Shown in pieces: positions 20,528 through 27,969 of a stretch of DNA of 64,000 nucleotides (positions are counted from its first letter, which is position 1; each line of letters starts with the position of its first letter). The translations under genes were made by a program, and so were the position numbers. The stretch is from Microglena sp. YARC (taxonomy: Eukaryota; Chlorophyta; Chlorophyceae; Chlamydomonadales; Chlamydomonadaceae), in contig CM039463.1 in assembly GCA_022414725.1 (NCBI GenBank), positions 84,666,620-84,730,619 of the forward strand, read 5' to 3'. The notes under the pieces were generated by a model. The model saw only the letters and a program-made list of their open reading frames with translations, was not told the DNA's origin and ran no database searches.

Positions 20528-21034
20528 ATGGACTTCACTAATACATCACCAGCTCAGCTAGGCATCATCATCGCTGACGGAGGGCCACACAAGAATGCTG
20601 CATTGGCTGCACTTGTCCAAACTGCTGAGCGAGCTGATGAGGCAGTACGGGTGGCGCATGCGGCTGTTTGAAGCTGCCGTAGCCCTGCTGAGAAACAACA
20701 ACCGGTATGATTTGCTTTGTTGTCTCTATAGCCATTTGAACAACCTAGACAACATCATTAGTATAACACACGACGCTTGTGATTGTGATTGCACACAGGT
20801 GGGTCATCAACTCAACGGAGAAATCGGTGCTTCAGACTGCCCTGCAAGTCCTTCAACCAAGTGGCCATGTCGCTCTGGTGCAGGGAGGGATTGGAAGGCA
20901 GGCATGGGGTTGATCCATTGCGTCATGGAGTTGTACATGATAATTGGATTAATAGGGAATGGTACTACTTTGCCTCCTGGTATCATCGGATGAGGAAGAT
21001 GCTCAGGCCCCCTATTTTGAAAACAAAAGGTTAG
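20528..21034 (+). pseudogene. Degraded coding region, unknown
   Basis: An ATG at 20528 gives a 47-residue frame (MDFTNTSPAQLGIIIADGG, ending AERADEAVRVAHAAV). The sequence then continues in two other frames (20595-20993 and 20789-21034), with helical, Trp-rich segments such as KSFNQVAMSLWCREGLE and HDNWINREWYYFASWYHRM. A former protein of about 170 residues broken by at least two frameshifts is likely. The Trp/Tyr/His-rich C-terminal part recalls integrase-core-like proteins of eukaryotes, but I cannot place catalytic acids and do not assign it. Confidence 0.35.
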
Positions 21035-21039
21035 TTTGC

Positions 21040-21181
21040 TTAGGGTCCCCCCCCCTAAAAAGTCGGGCACCGTGTAACGGTGCAGAGGGATTTCATTTTA
21101 GCGGTTTCATTTTAGTATTTCGTCGAGTGGCATTCAGCCGCCGAATTCTACAAAGTTTTTCCTTCATTTCATATTTGCTTA
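21040..21181. repeat. Decayed end of a TTTCATTTTAGTATTCCGTC-type element
   Basis: GCGGTTTCATTTTAGTATTT followed by CGTCGAGTGG is the terminal motif of a repeat with better copies ending near 55862, 58510 and 61073. The preceding GCACCGTGTAACGGTGC is a small perfect palindrome. Confidence 0.55.
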
Positions 21182-21542
21182 TTAATCGGTAAATAGATAC
21201 TTGTTCAAGTGCAGTTTATGTTTACTGCAAATTCTAAGAAAGTGCAGCTCAGTTGAATGTAGTCCGAATATGTTAGCAAATCGGAGGGCTTTTTCGATAC
21301 TATATGGACACGTTTGACTTATGTTATTAATTGCATGCAAGAAATCATTTTCTTTGAACACCAGCAATCTCCCTGTTCTCTAGTTGTTTGCATGTAAGGT
21401 AAATAACTTGTATTTCGTTGAAGTCTTCACATATCTCCCTGTTCAGATCGACATGTATGTAGCAGTCTTGACGCAAAACAACTCTATCTATATCAGACAC
21501 GGGGTGAGTGGATGCCTGAATAACCAAGCGACAAGCGTTCAT
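21182..21542 (-). pseudogene. Hypothetical protein, about 118 aa, one frameshift
   Basis: Frame one (21542-21345) runs MNACRLVIQASTHPVSDIDR to LTCKQLENREIAG. One base shift at about 21355 then joins it to KENDFLHAINNISQTCPYSI and on to the stop at 21182. The joined protein is mixed alpha/beta with several Cys and no membrane span. The fact that both parts are high-complexity and end to end argues for one real gene rather than two small ones. Family unknown. Confidence 0.45.
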
Positions 21543-21605
21543 CTTAGTTTTTCTTTTATAATTATCATCGCCTTATGTTTTGGCCTGATTTACTTAAACC
21601 ATTAA

Positions 21606-21778
21606 GCAAAATAGTAGTGAAATACAAGGTGTCCCACTACTCCCTGCTCGCCCACGGTCTACACGCAGTGCGGACGATTATGCATTTAATGGGCGTTCCT
21701 TCCCTCCGGAGGATTTTTAATTTCAGAATTTAGAGCCTCCGGAACGACTCATACAAATTCAAAAAGACACTCCCTGGA
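21606..21778. other. Gene-free interval
   Basis: No gene seen. It contains GGTGTCCCACTACTCCCTGC, a relic of the Tc1-like end motif, and GCCTCCGGAACGACTC near GGAGGATTTTT. Confidence 0.4.
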
Positions 21779-22027
21779 GTGTCACAGGGACAAGGAGCGG
21801 GACAAGGAGAAGAATTGGCGGATGCAAATGGTTACAATATAGCTCTCAAGCAATATATCTCCATCTCCATCCCCAACCTCATCGACCTCCAGCCCACCCG
21901 CCGCCATGCTAAGTGGGCATACACCACAGTTACAGGCTCCGAATGTAGTCGAGTGATCGACTGTCAAAACTGCATTTGCAGGGCAATCCCTGCAATTCAC
22001 CAGCAAAGGGAGAGGCATACCAAACAT

Positions 22028-22222
22028 CTTTTGAAGATGGCTATGAAGAAGAAAGGGTCTATCAAGATTCGGCTCCGAACTGCAATGTGTATGGATCTCG
22101 AGTATGTAGGAAGTTTGCCATGCTTTATGTACGGCAAACTTCCTACATACTCGAAATCCATACACATTGCAGTTCGGGAGCGAATCTTGATAGACCCTTT
22201 CTTCTTCATAGCCATCTTCAGT
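22028..22222. repeat. Long imperfect hairpin (about 88-base arms)
   Basis: The left arm (from GAAGATGGCTATGAAGAAGA to TAGGAAGTTTGCC) is followed after about 13 loop bases by its reverse complement (GGCAAACTTCCTACATAC to CATAGCCATCTTC). Only a handful of mismatches are present. Because of the symmetry, both strands encode near-identical peptides here, so the open frames on both strands should not be taken as genes. Confidence 0.9.
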
Positions 22223-22289
22223 GCCTGCGAACATGGGTGGATGGTTGGTCAGCTCATGCTTTCGCAGCCAGCACAATCTTCGCAATCAA

Positions 22290-22668
22290 TAACTGGATAA
22301 TGCTTTCGCAGGTGGAGCCATAGAGCTAGCAAGCCCAGCGCAATCCAAACGCGAACTTCGCAAATACTAGCAGCAATGAAAGTAACCATGACTGGATAAT
22401 GCTTTCGCAGGTGGAGCATAGAGCTAGCAAGCCAGCGCAATCCAAACGCGAACTTCGCAATACTAGCAGCAATGAAAGTAACCATGACTGGATAATGCTT
22501 TCGCAGGTGGAGCCATAGAGGTAGCAAGCCTCGCAAATACTAGCAGCAATGAAAGCAACCATGACTGGATAATGCTTTCGCAGGTGGAGCCATAGAGCTA
22601 GCAAGCCAGCGCAATCCAAACGCGAACTTCGCAAATACTAGCAGCAATGAAAGTAACCATGAATAGAT
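22290..22668. repeat. Tandem repeat of about 78-98 bp, four copies
   Basis: Each unit begins GGATAATGCTTTCGCAGGTG and runs through ATAGAGCTAGCAAGCC, CCAAACGCGAACTTCGCAA and CTAGCAGCAATGAAAGTAAC. One copy lacks the middle block. Apparent proteins on the minus strand (MVTFIAAS-type repeats) are repeat translations. Confidence 0.85.
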
Positions 22669-22854
22669 ATCGATGACTGCTACTATTGAACTCACCCTCG
22701 GAATTAGCTCCCTAACACACTGAGTTCACCCTCGGAATTAGCTTTCGGATTTTGCTGGATACTCCATAACACACTGAGTTCGTGAGCGAAGAATTGGAGT
22801 ACTTCGGTACTTGGTTAAGATTGACATGGCTGGGTGTGGCTTGGCCTGGGTGCG

Positions 22855-23030
22855 TCAAGTAGGGTTCGTATTTTTCGAGGCGCATGGGGACATGTGTCGG
22901 ATATGACTTGTTTACACTCGTGGTTTGAGGCGCATGGGGACATGTGTCGGATATGACTTGTTTACACTCGTGGTTCGAGGCGCATGGGGACACGTGTCGT
23001 CTCAAGCAGACGCCTGCTTGATACACGGCT
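22855..23030. repeat. 58-bp tandem repeat ending in a double-hairpin copy (copy 5)
   Basis: Two and a half copies of GAGGCGCATGGGGACATGTG plus TCGGATATGACTTGTTTACA lie head to tail. The last runs into CGTCTCAAGCAGACGCCTGC. The same GAGGCGC...GTGTCG block precedes other hairpin copies at 24740, 51840 and 52060. Confidence 0.8.
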
Positions 23031-23039
23031 TCTTTTGAG

Positions 23040-23150
23040 TACCGAACCACAGTGAATGCGGTTGCGTAAGACTCAATGCGGCTTTAATCGACGACAAGTG
23101 TTTCGTGTGAGCTTCTAAAAACGAGTGTAAACAACGCAAAATCCATACCA
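23040..23150. repeat. Dispersed repeat, right partner of the inverted pair
   Basis: Reverse complement of 16610-16730 with about 90% identity. It contains GAGTGTAAACAACGCAAAAT, a GTGTAAACAAC motif shared with the leader cassettes further right. It sits directly upstream of the gene at 23215. Confidence 0.75.
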
Positions 23151-23162
23151 TATCCATGACCT

Positions 23163-23170
23163 TATAAAAA
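23163..23170 (+). promoter_or_regulatory. TATA-like box of the 23215 gene
   Basis: TATAAAAA lies about 45 bases before the ATG, between the dispersed repeat and the coding region. Confidence 0.4.
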
Positions 23171-23214
23171 CCATTGCGCGATTGCGCGAAGAAAAAAGAG
23201 TATTCATCGACGCG

Positions 23215-23811
23215 ATGCCGACCGATATATATATCCCGCCTTGTCAGCCCATTTCAAAACCAGTCCGCAAACTAGGAAAGGCGTTGTCGCTGGACATGGA
23301 CAGTCTCGGCACAACCAAGTTTCTTAATCGCCTCCACTGCCAGAATGTCAGCCGTCTCCATGCACTGCGGGCGTCATCGGCTGTTCTCGGTGATCCACGC
23401 ATCTTGAAGTATAACGCATTGCTTCACCTTATTAAACAAAGACACCACACATCCCCACCGTCACGTTTGTTCCTCGTCGCTGTGGAGTACTTCTTCGATG
23501 ACGGCTGCTGCAAGATCGCCAACGGGGGCGCCCCTGTATTCTCACATGCTATCAACACCCTTTTCGTTGTGGAGGCGAAAATCCTCAAAGCCCCCCCTGC
23601 CCAGTATGGACATGGCAAGGTGTTGAAAGCCATACAGCAGGCCACTATGTGCGCGACTAGACTTTTGTCCTGGCTACCGCATCTCATAAACATGGACCTG
23701 AAAGACGGAACCTCACTTGGATATGTGACAATTTCTCGTATGATCGTGACAGCTGTGAATCGCGGTGGACGCGTCTTCTGTCAAGATATCCACAGCCAGG
23801 AAATTTACTAA
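23215..23811 (+). CDS. Hypothetical protein, 198 aa, with a broken paralogue at 27170
   Basis: I choose the ATG at 23215 (MPTDIYIPPCQPISKPVR) because the paralogue conserves it (MPTQPCQPISKPVR), whereas the frame upstream has no ATG. The protein is basic and globular: FLNRLHCQNVSRLHALRAS, then YNALLHLIKQRHH, LFLVAVEYFFDDGC, AINTLFVVEAKILKAP, and a C-terminal GYVTISRMIVTAVNRGGRVF. It has no membrane span or signal peptide. I recognise no domain. Two copies 4 kb apart with high identity across the coding region, but not the flanks, indicate a selected gene that was duplicated. Confidence 0.65.
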   Translation: MPTDIYIPPCQPISKPVRKLGKALSLDMDSLGTTKFLNRLHCQNVSRLHALRASSAVLGDPRILKYNALLHLIKQRHHTSPPSRLFLVAVEYFFDDGCCKIANGGAPVFSHAINTLFVVEAKILKAPPAQYGHGKVLKAIQQATMCATRLLSWLPHLINMDLKDGTSLGYVTISRMIVTAVNRGGRVFCQDIHSQEIY

Positions 23812-23858
23812 GATTTGGAGGAGGAAGACCCATTTAAGGTGGAACTTTGGCAAAATTG

Positions 23859-23968
23859 TGGAGTTGCCGAGAATCGAACCCGGGTCTGTTGGTATCGGGC
23901 GCCATGAGATTGACGGAAAAAGAAGAAAGTTGCCCTTACCTTACGCTCTACCATTGAGCTACAACCCC
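23859..23968 (-). tRNA. tRNA-like gene with a putative intron, isotype not assigned
   Basis: On the minus strand GGGGTTG begins an acceptor stem that pairs with CAACTCC at the other end. TAGCTCAATGGTAGAGC is a complete D-arm and A box. CCGGG-TTCGATT-CTCGG is a complete T-arm with B box. Between them lie 60 bases instead of about 22, as expected for an intron near position 37/38. I could not find a clean five-pair anticodon stem, so I leave the isotype open, and a pseudogene is possible. A decayed version (GGTGGAACTTTGGAAAAACA, GAGGTACCGAG) follows the paralogous gene near 27790, so gene and tRNA were duplicated together. Confidence 0.5.
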
Positions 23969-24271
23969 AGACATAGATGAGAAAGCTCTTTATATATATT
24001 CTGTATATTACTACCACTTTATGTAAAAGGGTACTACTTCCCATACTCGTCGCATCTGCCTGCATGCTCGCCTTTGCGCCTGCGCCCCTGTGCCAGTTTG
24101 CCCCCAGTCTTCTGTGACGCATGCCGCCCTCGATTATAAAAAAGCAGACGACACCAATCCACCAAGGAATGGGGAGATGAGAAAAAAAAGTGTAATTGGA
24201 GGTTGAAACGCTATCTTGCGCTTATTCTGGACAACAAGTGGAAAGCTATACTTTATAAACAATCAATCAAT

Positions 24272-24739
24272 ATGATTGACAAGTGTTTTTCTCTAATAAT
24301 ACCTATCTGCATCGCTACCTTCGCTTTTATTTACATAGCTCGACTGAAGATTGAGCTTGAGACTGAGCGCGCTCGAAATAAGGCAGATGCTGCTCGACTG
24401 AAGCTTGAGCTTGAGCTTGAGCTTGAGCTTGAGACTGAGCTTGAGACTGAGCACTCTCTAAAGAAGGCAGATGCTTCTCGAGTGAATAGTCTGGAGATTG
24501 AGCTTGAGACTGAGCGCGCTCAAAATAAGGCATATGTTGCTAGACTGAAGATTGAGACTGAGCGCGCAGAAGCACTTGAGAAGCAACTGAGGTACGAACT
24601 GTCAAGCATGACTGCCGAGCAATGGAATTCCCTGAACGATCATGACAGGCGTCTCAATGAGGATCTTTGCAAACAATACAGAATCCCCTTCCCCAACATT
24701 CAGGAGTCATGCCTCGATTCCGCGATTCATCTTTCATGA
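24272..24739 (+). CDS. Membrane-anchored coiled-coil protein, 155 aa
   Basis: The frame is open from 24203, but the first ATG is at 24272, just after CTTTATAAAC, so I take MIDKCFSL as the start. Residues 4-23 form one membrane span (CFSLIIPICIATFAFIYIA). The next 85 or so residues are a charged coiled coil built from repeats of LKIELETERARNKADAAR with an internal run of alternating Leu-Glu (LELELELELETELETE). A short non-repetitive C-terminus follows (TAEQWNSLNDHDRRLNEDLC). The topology suggests a type-II or N-anchored protein with a rod. A double-hairpin copy starts directly after the stop. Function unknown. Confidence 0.6.
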   Translation: MIDKCFSLIIPICIATFAFIYIARLKIELETERARNKADAARLKLELELELELETELETEHSLKKADASRVNSLEIELETERAQNKAYVARLKIETERAEALEKQLRYELSSMTAEQWNSLNDHDRRLNEDLCKQYRIPFPNIQESCLDSAIHLS

Positions 24740-24744
24740 GCGCA

Positions 24745-24860
24745 TGGGGACACGTGTCGTCTCAAGCAGACGTCTGCTTAACAACTATTTCGGGAGCATG
24801 AAAGAGGAATCGCGGGACCCACGGAGTGGGGCAGGGGAATTCAGCTGCGGACTCGCGGAA
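24745..24860 (+). repeat. Double-hairpin element, copy 6 (complete)
   Basis: TCTCAAGCAGACGTCTGCTT, ACAACTATTTCGGGAGCATG, then GAATCGCGGGACCCACGGAG and TGGGGCAGGGGAATTCAGCT. The second stem is CCCAC-GGA-GTGGG. It starts within 10 bases of the stop codon of the coiled-coil gene. Confidence 0.85.
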
Positions 24861-24884
24861 ACACGTGTCCTAGGATCTGACTTG

Positions 24885-25260
24885 TCCATTGGAGGACACA
24901 CGCAAACGGCGGAACACTGTCGAATGTATCGGAGGACACCGAATGGCACACGCAGGACCCTCATTGACACACACAAGATGCGGAACACTGTCGAATGTAT
25001 CGGAGGACACCGAATGGCACACGCAGGACCCTCATTAACACACACAAGATGCGGAACACTGTCGAATGTATCGGAGGACACAAGATGCGGAACACTGTCG
25101 AATGTATCGGAGGACACAAGATGCGGAACACTGTTGAATGTATCGGAGTACACACGCAAACGGCAGAACACTGTCGAATGTATCGGAGGACACATGCAAA
25201 CGGCGGAACACTGTCGAATGTATCGGAGTACACAAGAGGCCAAACCCCGTTCGTCCATTC
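24885..25260. repeat. Tandem repeat GCGGAACACTGTCGAATGTA, about 8 copies
   Basis: Units of about 35-70 bases are built from ACACGCAAACGGCGGAACAC, TGTCGAATGTATCGGAGGAC and ACACAAGATGCGG in varying combination. The same units recur at 26585-26740, and the core ACGCAAACGGCGGAA also occurs near 37443, 43385, 44743 and 61660. The long open frames through it on both strands are repeat translations. Confidence 0.85.
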
Positions 25261-25385
25261 ATTCTCACACACACCAAGGCGGCTTTCTCAAGCAGACCCC
25301 CCGTTCGTCCATTCATTCTCACACACATATGCCACGGCGGCTTGCGCATGCCCCCCCATTCGTCCATCTGTTTCCACAAGACGTC
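25245..25385. repeat. GTTCGTCCATTCATTCTCAC repeat cluster
   Basis: Two to three copies of a unit running through CGTCCATTCATTCTCACACA, CGGCGGCTT and CGCATGC. Related copies lie at 33748-33865, 43395-43590 and 61690-61790. Confidence 0.7.
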
Positions 25386-25494
25386 TTCACCGCGCACAAA
25401 TCATCTTCTATCAATTGCGGAACGATGTCCATAATCTTGGGGGAGCACTCATACATGACGGAAACACGGTAAAGTAGTCGGAAACGGTGATAAC

Positions 25495-25530
25495 ATGCCA
25501 AGCCAAGCAGGTCTCTGCTAGACAAATCTG
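25495..25530 (+). repeat. Double-hairpin element, copy 7 (first hairpin only)
   Basis: CCAAGCAGGTCTCTGCTAGA followed by CAAA. The stem is imperfect. Confidence 0.55.
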
Positions 25531-25612
25531 CATTCAATGTGGTCAGGGTTGCCGGAGCGGAGGTACCATATGTAGAGTTGACAAGTGATGGGTACCTGGA
25601 ACCCTCCCTATA

Positions 25613-26312
25613 TCAAGGCGGATCCTGTGTCGAGTCATAGGGCAACTTTCGCATCACGGCGGCACTTGTTGGGATTAGTTGAGTTGAGTTGAGTTGCTGC
25701 TGCAAGTATCCCAAAGGGAACGTGTCATGAGGGAAGCACCAGATACGTGGTCTGTCCCTATTTCGATTTCTACCCCATGACGTAAGGTAATGTGCATGAT
25801 GTGGATGCATACCGTGAGCATGCAGCATGTCCACCCTTGCATGTGCAATCGCAATTGGCACAAATGTGTAAAGCCCAGGTTGACAGAGAAGGATGCATAG
25901 GGGATCCTTCTCTATGTACCAGGATGAGAAATTCAACATTTCCCCCCAATGCTGCAACATTGCTCAGCCCCATAAGCACATCCTTCTCCACATGTTCATG
26001 TTCATGAATATGCATAGCATGGGCTGCTCCGCACTGATCAAACAAGAATGAAAGACAAGCCATTTGCCCACATGCAGCTGCATGAAGGGCGACCCGGTAT
26101 GAATTGATGAAACATTGTCCATGATGCCATGCATTGACGAGACACTCTAATTTACCATGAAGTGCTGCTATATTCGCAATCAGCTCCCATTTGCTCGCCT
26201 CGATGTCACACCAGTCGCACGACTTGGGATCATGATCAAGCAAGAAAGATGAATGACAACACCTGCATGTGCCTGTCATGTGCTGCAACACGTCATGCCT
26301 ACAAGTTGGCAT
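25613..26312 (-). pseudogene. Ankyrin-repeat-like protein, frameshifted
   Basis: From the ATG at 26312 the frame has an N-terminal Cys/His cluster (CRCCHSS, CDWCDIEASKWELI) followed by ankyrin-like helices: IANIAALHGKLECLVNAWHH, RVALHAAACGQMACLSFLFD and LSNVAALGGNVEFLILVHRE. After about 25870 the pattern continues in another frame (ALHICAN to IAIAHARVDMLHAHGMHPH), so one indel interrupts it. Giant viruses carry large families of such proteins, often with Cys-rich repeat variants (GxxECLxxAxxxGC). The frame change and the lost 3' end make this a pseudogene here. The ankyrin call is by pattern only. Confidence 0.5.
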
Positions 26313-26410
26313 CTGGTGACCGGTGCATTATGTGCAAGAGATGCACTCTGGTTATGCTGTCCACATCCAGGCGAGCGCGACAGCGACCCCGGTCTGCAGC
26401 CTTTGTATCT

Positions 26411-26480
26411 GTAGACAAACGACGTAGCATAGATAGATATATAGGATAGATAGATAGATAGGATAGATAGATAGGATAAC
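26411..26480. repeat. GATA microsatellite
   Basis: Runs of AGAT/GATAG with interruptions (ATAGATAGATATATAGGATA). Confidence 0.9.
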
Positions 26481-27033
26481 GCACTTTATCACGACACATG
26501 CCGCATCCTCACACACGCGTCGCGGCGGCTGCTGTCGAGATGATGCCCACCAACCACTCTCACTCATTCTCACGCACGCACTCTATCACACGCAAACGGC
26601 GGAACACGGTCGAATGTATCGGAGGACACAAGATGCGGAACACTGTCGAATGTATAGGAGGACACACGCAAACGGCGGAAAAACACTGTCGAATGGCACA
26701 CGCAGGACCCTCATTGACACACGCAAACGGCGGAACACATGTCGACAAATCCTCTTCATAGTCCATCACTCAATCACTCACTCAGATTAAAGGGAGCGGC
26801 GCTTTGCGTACCCAGGCATGCCCAATCCTTGTGTATTGCTGGAGGTACGATAGCCGGGCATCATAAAAGGACCTCCTCGCCCCGAGCATGCATATTTTTC
26901 TTTTATTCTCCTCATCATCCTCTCACTAGCGCGTCATTCGCACACCACCCTACTCTTTCCTTTCTTCCATCTACAAATAACGCAAAATACATACACACGC
27001 GAATATCTATCCCTCTCTCTTACTCTCTCTCTT

Positions 27034-27064
<31 letters not shown>

Positions 27065-27169
27065 TTCTCTCTCCACACGCCACACAGACGGATATGTAAC
27101 GCCTTCTTTTGAGATTGGAGTCATTGCCACATCCACGTATGCGCGAAGAAAAGAGTCTTCATCGACGCG
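26480..27169. other. Gene-free interval with repeat copies and a CT microsatellite
   Basis: Contains a second GCGGAACACTGTCGAATG repeat cluster (26585-26740) and a CT-rich microsatellite at 27010-27075 (CTCTCTTTCTCTC). TCATAAAAGG is at 26870. No supported gene. Confidence 0.6.
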
Positions 27170-27745
27170 ATGCCGACACAACCTTGTCAGCCCATTTCAA
27201 AGCCAGTCCGCCAACTAGGAAGGGCGCTGGACATGGACAGTCTCGACACATCCAAGTTTCTTGATCGCCTCCACTGCCGGAATGTCAGCCGTCTCAATGC
27301 ACTGCGGACGTCATCGGCTACTTCCGGCGATCCACGCGTCTTGGAGTATAACGCATTGCACCACCTAATTAAACAAAAACACCACACATCCCATCGTCAC
27401 GTTTGTTCCTCGTCGCTGTGGAGTACGTCTTCGATGACGGATGCTTCAAGCGCGCCAACGGGGACGCCCTTGTATTCTCACATGCTATCAACACACTTTT
27501 CGTGGTGGAGACGAAAAATCCTCAAAGCCCCTGCCAAAACTGGAAATGCCAAGGTGTTGAAAGCCATACATCAGGCCACTATGTGCGCGAGTAGACATTC
27601 GTCCTGGATACCGCATCTCATCAACATTGACATGAAAGACGGAACAACACTTGGATCTGTGACAATTCGTCGTATGATCGTGACAGCTGTGGATCGCGGT
27701 GGACGCGTCTTCAGTCAAGATATCCGCAGCCAGGAAATTGACTAA
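27170..27745 (+). pseudogene. Broken paralogue of the 23215 gene
   Basis: From the ATG at 27170 the protein matches the 23215 product for about 70 residues (KPVRQLGRALDMDSLDTSKF). It then leaves the frame at about 27390, is read in another frame over FLVAVEYVFDDGCFKRANGD, and returns to the original frame at about 27520 (KVLKAIHQATMCASRHSSWI to the stop). Two opposite indels therefore scramble about 45 internal residues while leaving a full-length open frame. A protein made from it would lack the conserved core. A decayed tRNA-like sequence follows, as in the first copy. Confidence 0.7.
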
Positions 27746-27969
27746 CTTAGTTAACTTAATTAATTAACTCAGGTAACTTGATTAACTGAAGGTGGAACTT
27801 TGGAAAAACACTGGAGGTACCGAGTCTACCGTTGACAGATTAGCAACTTATAAATATTGTTTTAATAAAAACGAGTGTAAACAACTTTGATCCATACAGG
27901 TCTCGGCATTGTTTTGCTGAGTATGTAACGTTCCCCCCGTTCCCCCAGATGGATGTAACGTTCCGTTTT
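27746..27969. other. Spacer between the paralogue and the array
   Basis: Contains the decayed tRNA-like sequence (about 27782-27835), then AAAAACGAGTGTAAACAACT from the dispersed repeat and GTAACGTTCCCCCCGTTCCC. No gene. Confidence 0.5.

Noticed and set aside
20595..21034. Integrase-core protein
   Set aside because: The Trp/Tyr/His-rich segments are suggestive, but no DDE acids can be placed and the frame is broken. Kept as unknown remnant.
21779..22323. Overlapping ORFs of 115-173 codons on both strands
   Set aside because: They are produced by the long hairpin, which makes both strands encode the same peptide. The flanking parts show no consistent protein pattern.
24642..25477. Long ORFs of repeated Tyr/Arg/Thr/Gly peptides on both strands
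   Set aside because: They follow from the GCGGAACACTGTCGAATG tandem repeat and run through a double-hairpin element.
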